This document shows positions 1 through 5,950 of a stretch of 6,692 bases of DNA, in pieces (the first letter of the stretch is position 1; every line of letters starts with the position of its first letter). The stretch lies in the NCBI GenBank assembly GCA_003520145.1, contig DOVJ01000045.1, forward strand, positions 1 through 6,692, in the 5' to 3' direction. The translations under genes and the position numbers were made by a program. A model generated the notes under the pieces. It saw only the letters and a program-made list of their open reading frames with translations, was not told the DNA's origin and searched no databases. The stretch comes from Eubacterium sp. (GTDB taxonomy: Bacteria > Bacillota > Clostridia > Lachnospirales > Lachnospiraceae).

Positions 1-483
1 GGTATCATCCAGCAGGTAGATACACCACAGAACCTTTACAACAAGCCAGATAACCTCTTTGTTGCAGGCTTCATCGGTTCACCACAGATGAACCTTGTTG
101 ATGCTGCTATCGCTGAGGATGGCGATGCTGTTAAGCTTGTATTCGGTGATTGCTCTATTAAGCTTTCTGAGTCTAAGGCTAAGAAGCTTAGAGAAGGTGG
201 ATATATCGGTAAGGTTGTTGTTATGGGTATCCGTCCAGAGGATCTTCATGATGAGCAGGCATTCGTTGCTAACTCACCTGAGAGCGTTGTTGAGGCTACT
301 ATCAGAGTATACGAGCTTCTCGGCGCAGAAGTTTACCTCTACTTCGATCTTGCATCAGTTAACTGTACAGCAAGAGTAAATCCTCGTACAACAGCAAGAC
401 CTGGTGATACAATCAGACTTGCACTTGATATGACTAAGGTTCATATCTTCGATAAGGAAACACAGAAGATTATTTGTCATTAA
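1..483 (+). CDS. ABC transporter ATP-binding protein, MsmX/UgpC type (3' part only)
   Basis: The reading frame is open from base 1 and ends at TAA 481-483, so the last 160 residues are visible; the N-terminal ATPase core with Walker A, signature and Walker B lies outside the window. The visible part begins in the stretch just after the H-loop, with the family pattern GIIQQVDTPQNLYNKP followed by FVAGFIGSPQMN, which is characteristic of MsmX/UgpC/MalK-type ATPases of carbohydrate uptake (CUT1) systems. The remainder is the C-terminal OB-fold/TOBE regulatory domain, including GIRPEDL. In this family the protein sits on the cytoplasmic face and powers one or several sugar or glycerol-phosphate importers; in Firmicutes a single MsmX often serves many. 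Its substrate cannot be told here. Codon use differs from the genes downstream: of the 12 Ile codons seen, none is ATA, which suggests high expression. An internal ATG at 88 is not the start. Confidence 0.93.
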   Translation, partial: GIIQQVDTPQNLYNKPDNLFVAGFIGSPQMNLVDAAIAEDGDAVKLVFGDCSIKLSESKAKKLREGGYIGKVVVMGIRPEDLHDEQAFVANSPESVVEATIRVYELLGAEVYLYFDLASVNCTARVNPRTTARPGDTIRLALDMTKVHIFDKETQKIICH

Positions 484-507
484 TTGCATATAATAAGTGA
501 TTTTTAT

Positions 508-547
508 AAGGACATCTGTTCGCGTAGCGGACGGATGTCCTTTTATT
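508..547 (+). terminator. Rho-independent terminator of the sugar ABC ATPase gene
   Basis: A long hairpin starts 24 bases after the stop codon. The arms GGACATC (510-516) and GATGTCC (534-540) pair perfectly. The stem continues inward through TGTTCGC and GCGGACG with two G-T wobbles, closing on a three-base GTA loop at 524-526. A508 and A509 pair with T541 and T542. The stem is followed by TTTTATT. There is no comparable T run for the opposite strand, so it acts on + strand transcripts. It separates the sugar transporter transcript from the division operon. Confidence 0.93.
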
Positions 548-558
548 CCGTGCTATTA

Positions 559-587
559 TTGACTTTTTTGGTATTTTGAGATATAAT
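559..587 (+). promoter_or_regulatory. Sigma-A-type promoter of the regulator-ftsEX operon
   Basis: A -35 box TTGACT (559-564) is separated by exactly 17 bp from a perfect -10 box TATAAT (582-587). Transcription would start at about 594, leaving a leader of roughly 26 bases, too short for a riboswitch. It lies directly after the upstream terminator and is the only convincing promoter I see in the window, so it probably drives the regulator gene, ftsE, ftsX and the genes beyond. No SOS-type box overlaps it. Confidence 0.85.
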
Positions 588-608
588 ACGTACAAGAATG
601 TGCTTTTT

Positions 609-614
609 AGGGGG
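609..614 (+). promoter_or_regulatory. Ribosome binding site of the PucR-family regulator
   Basis: The sequence AGGGGG ends five bases before the ATG at 620. It fixes that ATG as the start, since no other in-frame start with a Shine-Dalgarno match lies nearby. Confidence 0.75.
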
Positions 615-619
615 TCATT

Positions 620-1732
620 ATGATTTCTAACCAGATATTATTGAATACTATAGAGAATTACAAGGCTATAACAAGGGTTGAGTACTGCATAGTTGATGCT
701 GATGCAAGATTACTTGTATCTACCTATAAGGAGGCAGATGCTTATGTATCTGGTGCTTTCAATACCCTTATTAACTTTGCTAATTCCGAAGCGGATAGTC
801 AGGTTATACAGGGAAATCATTTTTTCAAGATATATGATGATACACATCTTGAGTATATACTGATCATCAAGAGCGCCAACGATGACGCTTATATGGTCGG
901 TAAGATGGCAGTATTGCATATTCAGAGTCTTATTATGGCCTATAAGGAGCGTTATGATAAGGATAACTTTATCAAGAATCTTATTCTTGATAATCTTCTG
1001 AGAGTTGATATATATACAAGGGCTAAGAAGTTAAGAATCGATACAGAGGCTAAGAGAGTGGTATTCCTCATAGAGACGAAGTCTGATAAGGATGCGGTTA
1101 TGGAGACTATCTCTTCGATATTCGCATCTAGAAACAAGGATTTTATCACTTCTGTAGATGATCGCAATATTATCATAGTTCGTGAGCTGAAGGCTGATGA
1201 GGCTAATGAGAGTATTGAGAAGCTCGCTTTTTCTGTGCTTGATACTATCAGCACAGAAGTTATGTCAAGTGTCAGAGTTTCTTATGGTAATCCTGTTTCT
1301 GATATCAGAGAGGTATCGAGATCCTACAAGGAGGCTAAGCTGGCTCTCGATGTCGGTAAGATCTTCTATGCTGAGAAGATGGTACTTGGTTATTCTAACC
1401 TTGGAATCGGCCGTCTTATATATCAGCTTCCTGTTCAGTTGTGTCAGATGTTCATAGATGAGATCTTTAAGGGGATGTCCTATGAGGATTTTGATGATGA
1501 GCTTCTTGGCACTATCAATATGTTTTTCGAGAACAATCTCAATGTATCAGAGACTGCAAGGCATCTTTTCATCCATCGTAACACTTTGGTTTACAGACTT
1601 GATAAGATTCAGAAGAACACAGGTCTTGACTTGAGATCTTTTGATGATGCCATAACATTTAAGATATCTCTCATGGTTATGAGATATATGAATTATATGA
1701 ATAGCAAAGATGGGGATAATTTTAGGAAGTAA
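620..1732 (+). CDS. PucR/CdaR-family helix-turn-helix transcriptional regulator
   Basis: This 370-residue protein has the layout of CdaR/PucR-type regulators. Residues 1-110 form an N-terminal sensory region of PAS or sugar-diacid-domain style that I cannot assign to a ligand. Residues about 145-255 match the GGDEF-like middle domain of the family, with VRVSYGNPVSDI and SYKEAKLAL; it has no GGDEF catalytic motif, so it is not a diguanylate cyclase. Residues 296-353 are the C-terminal PucR helix-turn-helix, with LNVSETARHLFIHRNTLVYR followed by DKIQ and a Leu/Asp-rich tail. Known relatives are cytoplasmic DNA-binding activators of catabolic genes such as those for purines, sugar diacids or proline. 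It is first in the operon under the promoter at 559-587, and ftsE starts 3 bp after its stop, so it is co-transcribed with cell-division genes. Its targets are unknown; autoregulation or control of ftsEX is inference. The family call is firm, the function is open. Confidence 0.9.
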   Translation: MISNQILLNTIENYKAITRVEYCIVDADARLLVSTYKEADAYVSGAFNTLINFANSEADSQVIQGNHFFKIYDDTHLEYILIIKSANDDAYMVGKMAVLHIQSLIMAYKERYDKDNFIKNLILDNLLRVDIYTRAKKLRIDTEAKRVVFLIETKSDKDAVMETISSIFASRNKDFITSVDDRNIIIVRELKADEANESIEKLAFSVLDTISTEVMSSVRVSYGNPVSDIREVSRSYKEAKLALDVGKIFYAEKMVLGYSNLGIGRLIYQLPVQLCQMFIDEIFKGMSYEDFDDELLGTINMFFENNLNVSETARHLFIHRNTLVYRLDKIQKNTGLDLRSFDDAITFKISLMVMRYMNYMNSKDGDNFRK

Positions 1733-1735
1733 TAT

Positions 1736-2431
1736 ATGATAGTTTTTGAAAATGTTGTGAAGGAATACGACAACGACGATGAGAAGGTCGCTGGTCTTAA
1801 GGGCGTATCTTTCAATGTAGATAAAGGTGAATTTGTATTTATAGTCGGTAATTCGGGATCGGGTAAGTCAACGATCCTAAAGCTTTTGCTTAGGGAGATT
1901 AAGCCAACAAGTGGCGATATATATATTAATGGTACTCATCTTAACAAGGTGAGCCGTGCGAAGCTCCCGTATATAAGACGTAATATGGGCGTGGTGTTCC
2001 AGAACTTCCGTCTTCTTCCAGATCGCAATGTATATGACAATGTTGCTTTTGCGCAGAAGGTTATAGAAGCGCCTGAGGATAAGATCAAGTCTAAGGTATT
2101 TGCCATGCTTTCTATGGTTGGTCTCATAGATAAGGTTGATTCTTTTCCGAGTGAATTAAGTGGTGGCGAGCAGCAGAGAGTTGCTATAGCAAGAGCTTTG
2201 GTTAATGATCCGATGCTTCTTTTGTGCGATGAGCCTACAGGTAATCTTGATCCTGAGAATTCATGGGAGGTTATGAAGGTTCTTGAGGAGGCTAACAGTA
2301 GAGGTACTACTATCCTTATGGTTACGCATAATCATGATATAGTTAATGCTATGCATAAGCGCGTGATCACCATGAGCGGGGGCTTGATCCTCGAGGATGA
2401 GAAAAGAGGTATAGGTCTGTATGAAGTTTAA
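1736..2431 (+). CDS. ftsE: Cell division ATP-binding protein FtsE
   Basis: FtsE is the cytoplasmic ATPase of the FtsEX complex, an ABC-type (type VII, MacB-like) machine that does not transport but transmits force through the membrane to switch on peptidoglycan hydrolases. The 231-residue length is normal for FtsE. Walker A is GNSGSGKS at 38-45, the Q-loop Gln is at 89 within VVFQNFRLLPDRNVYDNVAF (a very FtsE-like stretch), the signature LSGGEQQR is at 141-148, Walker B LLLCDEP at 161-167, the D-loop NLD at 170-172 and the H-loop His at 198. A Cys at 164 replaces the more usual Ala before the Walker B Asp-Glu. The ribosome binding site AGGAAG (1724-1729) is inside the end of the upstream gene, six bases before the ATG. 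The 3' end overlaps ftsX by 11 bp, suggesting translational coupling and balanced subunit synthesis. Confidence 0.97.
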   Translation: MIVFENVVKEYDNDDEKVAGLKGVSFNVDKGEFVFIVGNSGSGKSTILKLLLREIKPTSGDIYINGTHLNKVSRAKLPYIRRNMGVVFQNFRLLPDRNVYDNVAFAQKVIEAPEDKIKSKVFAMLSMVGLIDKVDSFPSELSGGEQQRVAIARALVNDPMLLLCDEPTGNLDPENSWEVMKVLEEANSRGTTILMVTHNHDIVNAMHKRVITMSGGLILEDEKRGIGLYEV

Positions 2432-3356
2432 TTCCTGGTGTTATAATATAGTTCAGGGTATTAAGAACATCTCAAGAAACAGGATGTTTTCTCTTGCCTC
2501 TATAACAACTATGACTGCTTGTTTGTTTTTGTTTGGAATATTCTATTCGCTGTCGATCAATATTAATTCTATAGTTGATCAGACTGAGCAGTCTATGTGT
2601 ATTACAGTTTTCTTTGAGAATGATCTTCCTGAGATCACTAAGATGGATATCGGTCGTAAGATATCGGCTAGAAGCGAAGTTTTAAGGGTTGATTATATAT
2701 CTGCCGATGAGGCATGGGATAACTGGAAGGAAAAGCATTTTAAGGGCTATGAGAGTCTTGTTGAGGGATTTAAGGATGAGAATCCTCTCGCGAATTCCTC
2801 TTCTTATCAGATATATCTTAAGGATATCTCTAAGCAGAGTGATGTGGTCAACTATCTTAAGACGATAGATGGTATAAGAACAGTTAACAGTCCTTCTACC
2901 GCAGCAGAGCATCTGGCTCAGATATCAGTGATAGTTACGTGGATATCACTTATTATCATAGGAATCCTTTTGTTTGTAGCTATATTCCTTATCAGCAACA
3001 CTATATCTATGGGTGTTACGATCAGAAAGGAAGAGATAGCTATCATGAAGTATATCGGTGCTACGGATATATTTGTAAGGGCTCCTTTCCTTGTGGAAGG
3101 CGTGATCATAGGCACACTTGGTTCACTTATTCCGCTTGTTATAGTTTATTATGTATATGATTCGGTACTTGCATATATGGTCGAGAAGAATAATCTTGTA
3201 CTTGGCAATATCCAACTTGTGAGTATAGGTGAAGTATTCACTGTGCTCATACCGGTGGTGATAATCATAGGTGTAGGTATCGGTTTCCTGGGAAGTTACT
3301 TTACTCTCAGAAAACAGCTGGTTCTTATAGAGAGGGAAAACAATAAAAAATATTGA
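2421..3356 (+). CDS. ftsX: Cell division permease-like protein FtsX
   Basis: FtsX is the membrane subunit partnering FtsE. The 311 residues show the family topology: a cytoplasmic N-terminus with FtsX-typical NISRNRMFSLASI at 16-28, TM1 about 24-46, a large extracellular loop about 47-168, then TM2 about 169-193, TM3 about 224-248 and TM4 about 270-294, ending in a short basic cytoplasmic tail. The cytoplasmic loop after TM2 carries the conserved RKEEIAIMKYIGAT (202-215), the coupling region facing the ATPase. The roughly 120-residue outer loop is the part that binds the extracellular hydrolase in studied species (PcsB in pneumococcus, CwlO in Bacillus); here the likely partner is the M23 protein encoded 10 bp downstream. 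The ATG at 2421 lies inside the ftsE end in another frame, with AGAGG 11 bases upstream at 2405-2409. Confidence 0.96.
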   Translation: MKFNSWCYNIVQGIKNISRNRMFSLASITTMTACLFLFGIFYSLSININSIVDQTEQSMCITVFFENDLPEITKMDIGRKISARSEVLRVDYISADEAWDNWKEKHFKGYESLVEGFKDENPLANSSSYQIYLKDISKQSDVVNYLKTIDGIRTVNSPSTAAEHLAQISVIVTWISLIIIGILLFVAIFLISNTISMGVTIRKEEIAIMKYIGATDIFVRAPFLVEGVIIGTLGSLIPLVIVYYVYDSVLAYMVEKNNLVLGNIQLVSIGEVFTVLIPVVIIIGVGIGFLGSYFTLRKQLVLIERENNKKY

Positions 3357-3360
3357 GGTG
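3355..3360 (+). promoter_or_regulatory. Ribosome binding site deciding the M23 peptidase start
   Basis: GAGGTG overlaps the ftsX stop codon (TGA 3354-3356) and lies six bases before the ATG at 3367. The in-frame GTG at 3358 is part of this site and therefore is not the likely start. This placement also makes ftsX and the peptidase gene likely to be translationally coupled. Confidence 0.75.
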
Positions 3361-3366
3361 CAGTGT

Positions 3367-4644
3367 ATGAGAAAACGTGTAGTGCGATTTGGCGTGGTGC
3401 TTGCTATGTCTGTGGCATTGAGTTACGGAATATCGCTTAACAAGCCTACTCTCAATGCAAAGGCTGATGTTACTGAGGCTGACATCAACGAAGCTAAGAC
3501 CAAAAGCGAGAATGTAAAAAAAGAGATAGAGGATACTAAGCAAAAGCTTGCTGAATTAAAAAGCAAAGCAAGTGATATGCAGACTGTTGTAGATGAAATC
3601 GATAAGCAGATAGGTATCATAAGTAACGAGATCTACAATCTTGATCAGGCTTTGCTTGTTAAGGAAGGCGAGATATCGACTACAGAAGCTAAGCTTCTTC
3701 AGGCCAAGGAAGATGAAGCTAAGCAGTATGCTGATATGAAGCTTCGTATTCAGTATATGTATGAGACTGGTCAGACTACTTATCTTGAGGCTTTCTTGAC
3801 TTCATCTGATATTGGTGAACTTCTTAATCAGACTGAATATATAAAGAATATCGCTGATTATGATAAGAAGATGATGGATAAGTTGGTTGCTACTAAGAAT
3901 CTCATAGCTGATACTGATGCCAGACTGAAGCAGGAAAAAGAAGATCTTGAACTTTTGAAGGCAACTCAGGAAGAGTCCAAGGCTGCAGCTGAGGCTTTGC
4001 TTGCTGCTAAGCAGGAGGAACTTGATAAGATCAATTCCGATGCAGAGCAGATGGCTTCACTGAATGCTCGACTTGAGAAGGAACAGGCTGAGGCAGATCG
4101 TCTCATAGATGAACTTATAGCAAAGAAGGCTGCTGAAGAAGAGGCGAAAAGAAAGGCTGAAGAAGCGAGACGTCTTGCGGAAGGTGGCAGTTCTTCGACT
4201 AGTACAGACTATGATATAGCACTTACTAATCTTCGTTGGCCTTTGCCTTCTAGCTGTAACAAGATAACAGAGCTTTTCGGACCTAGAATCCATCCGGTTA
4301 CAAAGGTGGCGAGTTATCATTATGCTGTAGATGTGTCTGCTTCTACAGGAACACCTATATATGCGGCAGAAGATGGCGAAGTACTCATCGCTGAGAAGCA
4401 TTGGTCTTATGGTAACTATGTTCTTCTGTATCATGATTCACATGTTTCTACTCTCTATGCTCATGGTTCAAGGATTCTTGTGAGCCCAGGGCAGCATGTG
4501 AATAAGGGCGATGTTATCATGCTTGTAGGAAGTACCGGACAGAGTACAGGTCCGCATCTTCACTATGAGATAAGAGTTGATGGTACAAGAGTTGATCCTC
4601 TTAAGTACTATGATACTTCGAATTTCTTGTATTATTTGGATTGA
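3367..4644 (+). CDS. Secreted coiled-coil M23 peptidase of the EnvC/PcsB type, FtsEX partner
   Basis: Domain order (425 residues from the ATG at 3367): a signal peptide 1-33 (MRKR basic start, hydrophobic core, likely cleavage after NAKA before Asp), a long Lys/Glu/Ala-rich coiled coil about 36-272 of the PcsB/CwlO/EnvC kind, a Ser/Thr linker, and a C-terminal LytM/M23 domain about 290-418. The zinc and catalytic positions are all present: His318 and Asp322 in HYAVD, His366 in LYAHG, and His397 and His399 in HLHYE. This predicts an active peptidoglycan endopeptidase working outside the cell. FtsX encoded just upstream should hold it through the coiled coil and release its active site when FtsE hydrolyses ATP. 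I chose the ATG at 3367 over the in-frame GTG at 3358 because GAGGTG (3355-3360) sits six bases before the ATG and overlaps that GTG. EnvC itself is degenerate in E. coli, so no symbol is given. Confidence 0.93.
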   Translation: MRKRVVRFGVVLAMSVALSYGISLNKPTLNAKADVTEADINEAKTKSENVKKEIEDTKQKLAELKSKASDMQTVVDEIDKQIGIISNEIYNLDQALLVKEGEISTTEAKLLQAKEDEAKQYADMKLRIQYMYETGQTTYLEAFLTSSDIGELLNQTEYIKNIADYDKKMMDKLVATKNLIADTDARLKQEKEDLELLKATQEESKAAAEALLAAKQEELDKINSDAEQMASLNARLEKEQAEADRLIDELIAKKAAEEEAKRKAEEARRLAEGGSSSTSTDYDIALTNLRWPLPSSCNKITELFGPRIHPVTKVASYHYAVDVSASTGTPIYAAEDGEVLIAEKHWSYGNYVLLYHDSHVSTLYAHGSRILVSPGQHVNKGDVIMLVGSTGQSTGPHLHYEIRVDGTRVDPLKYYDTSNFLYYLD

Positions 4645-4657
4645 TTGGTTATAGAAT

Positions 4658-5887
4658 ATGGATGAGGAACTTAATAGGACAATAGAAGAAGGTAAGAGAC
4701 TTAAAAGCTGGTTTTCTGGCTTTATGCTAGGACTTATTGGCTGTTTTGTTATATGCTGTCTGGTAGTTTTCCCGATGGTATCAAAATCGAATAAAGAGCT
4801 TAGAAAGCAGCTTGAGGATGATACTCCTAAGTACGTAACCGGGCTTGAATTCGAGCTCGATACTGCCAAGCTTAATCAGATGTATGAGATCATCAAGAAT
4901 TATTATCTTGAGGATTATACGGATGAACAGATTGTGGAAGGTATCTATAAGGGTATGATGGAATCTCTTGGAGATCCATATACTGTCTACTACAACAAAG
5001 AAGACTTTGATTCCTTTATGGAGGCTGGAAGTGGTCAGTACTGTGGTATAGGTGTGGTTGTTTCGCAGAATATAACTGATTATACCATAACTGTTTCACA
5101 GATATTTGAAAAGTCTCCTGCTGCTGAGGTCGGTATGCAGGTTGGCGATATCATAACTAAGGTTGCAGGTAAGGAAATCGGAGAGAGAGAATTATCTATA
5201 GTTGTTAAGGACATAAGAGGTGAGGCTGGTACTAAGGCTTTGCTTGAAGTATATCGTCCTTCTGATGGCAAGACATATGTCTTCGAACCGGAAAGAAGAG
5301 TTATAGAGACACCTAGTGCTACCGGAAAGATGTTAGAAGATGGTATAGGTCTTGTGACTATAACAAGTTTTGAAGAAACCACTGCTAAGCAGTATAAGGC
5401 TGCTATGGAGGAGCTTAAGGCACAAGGCATGAAGGCAGTTATTATAGATCTTCGTAACAATGGCGGCGGTCTGTTGAGCTCTGTATGCGACATACTTGAT
5501 CAGATTCTTCCGAAGGGTGTAGTAGTATCTATGCAGGAGAAGAACGGTAAAGTAACTGCGTATGAGTGCGATGGTAAGCATGAACTGGACATACCTATGG
5601 TAGTTCTTATCAATGGTTTTTCGGCTAGTGCATCTGAGATATTTGCTGGTGCTGTATCAGATTATGAGAAGGCTACTCTTATCGGAACTAAGACTTACGG
5701 AAAGGGCATAGTTCAGACTATTAGACAACTCAATGACGGAGATGGCGTTAAGATAACCATATCTAAGTACTTCACACCTAAGGGCAGAGATATCCATAAG
5801 GTTGGTATAGAGCCTGATATAGAAGTTAAGGATACGGATCAGCAGCTTGAGAAAGCTAAAGAAGTCATAAAAGAAAAGATGAATTAA
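4658..5887 (+). CDS. Membrane-anchored S41 C-terminal processing peptidase (CtpA/CtpB type)
   Basis: The 409-residue protein is a carboxyl-terminal processing serine protease. A basic N-terminus precedes one membrane segment at about 18-41, which should leave the rest outside the cell. Residues about 65-122 are the N-terminal cap region (YLEDYTDEQIVEGIYKGM), about 125-205 the PDZ domain that recognises C-terminal tails (GIGVVVSQ, SPAAEVGMQVGDII), and about 225-390 the S41 core with DLRNNGGG at 264-271. The Ser-Lys dyad is visible: Ser324 in FSASASE and Lys349 in TYGKG, with Gln353 four residues on, the same spacing as in known CtpB and Prc enzymes. In Firmicutes ctp genes often lie between ftsEX and uvrB, as here. 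The substrate is unknown; the neighbouring secreted peptidase is a plausible candidate, or a sporulation signalling protein as for CtpB. It begins 13 bp after the upstream stop with no clear Shine-Dalgarno sequence. Confidence 0.94.
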   Translation: MDEELNRTIEEGKRLKSWFSGFMLGLIGCFVICCLVVFPMVSKSNKELRKQLEDDTPKYVTGLEFELDTAKLNQMYEIIKNYYLEDYTDEQIVEGIYKGMMESLGDPYTVYYNKEDFDSFMEAGSGQYCGIGVVVSQNITDYTITVSQIFEKSPAAEVGMQVGDIITKVAGKEIGERELSIVVKDIRGEAGTKALLEVYRPSDGKTYVFEPERRVIETPSATGKMLEDGIGLVTITSFEETTAKQYKAAMEELKAQGMKAVIIDLRNNGGGLLSSVCDILDQILPKGVVVSMQEKNGKVTAYECDGKHELDIPMVVLINGFSASASEIFAGAVSDYEKATLIGTKTYGKGIVQTIRQLNDGDGVKITISKYFTPKGRDIHKVGIEPDIEVKDTDQQLEKAKEVIKEKMN

Positions 5888-5890
5888 GAG

Positions 5891-5935
5891 AGTATATGCC
5901 CTAACGCTATTTTACGCGTCATAGGGCATTATACT
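5891..5935 (+). other. Strong intergenic hairpin before uvrB, without U-tract
   Basis: ATGCCCTA (5896-5903) pairs perfectly with TAGGGCAT (5922-5929). The stem goes on inward with ACGC (5904-5907) and GCGT (5916-5919) past a two-base CA bulge, around the loop TATTTTAC. It extends outward with AGTAT (5891-5895) and ATACT (5931-5935) past a single bulged T, giving about 17 base pairs. The bases after it are TCTATGGAGG, not a T run, so it is an atypical terminator at best. It ends five bases before the uvrB ribosome binding site. It could be a leaky terminator, a transcript-stabilising 3' structure for the division operon, or a processing point. Confidence 0.7.
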
Positions 5936-5940
5936 TCTAT

Positions 5941-5945
5941 GGAGG
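5941..5945 (+). promoter_or_regulatory. Ribosome binding site of uvrB
   Basis: A perfect GGAGG lies five bases before the ATG at 5951 and supports that start. It is only five bases downstream of the foot of the hairpin at 5891-5935, so the folded RNA could crowd ribosome loading. Confidence 0.85.
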
Positions 5946-5950
5946 TTGTG

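Noticed and set aside
571..589. Imperfect inverted repeat GTATT...AATAC overlapping the -10 box, a possible operator for the PucR-type regulator
   Set aside because: The arms are only five bases in A+T-rich DNA and include the -10 box itself; chance is a sufficient explanation without conservation data.
765..1375. Diguanylate cyclase activity suggested by the GGDEF-like domain of the regulator
   Set aside because: The GGDEF signature motif is absent; in CdaR/PucR proteins this fold is non-catalytic.
3358..3366. GTG at 3358 as start of the M23 peptidase
   Set aside because: It overlaps the Shine-Dalgarno sequence GAGGTG itself; the ATG at 3367 has proper spacing and gives a cleaner signal peptide beginning MRKR.
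4627..4655. Possible promoter TTGTAT / TATAGA before the ctp gene
   Set aside because: The -10-like element would end only two bases before the ATG, and both boxes are poor matches.
4468..4869. Long open frame on the minus strand (133 codons) across the M23/ctp junction
   Set aside because: It lies antisense to two well-supported genes, is low-complexity Ser/Leu/Ile-rich, and has no recognisable domain; it is a shadow of the + strand coding.
5080..5493. Minus-strand open frame of 137 codons inside the ctp gene
   Set aside because: Antisense to the PDZ and S41 core, which are clearly coding; no recognised protein features.
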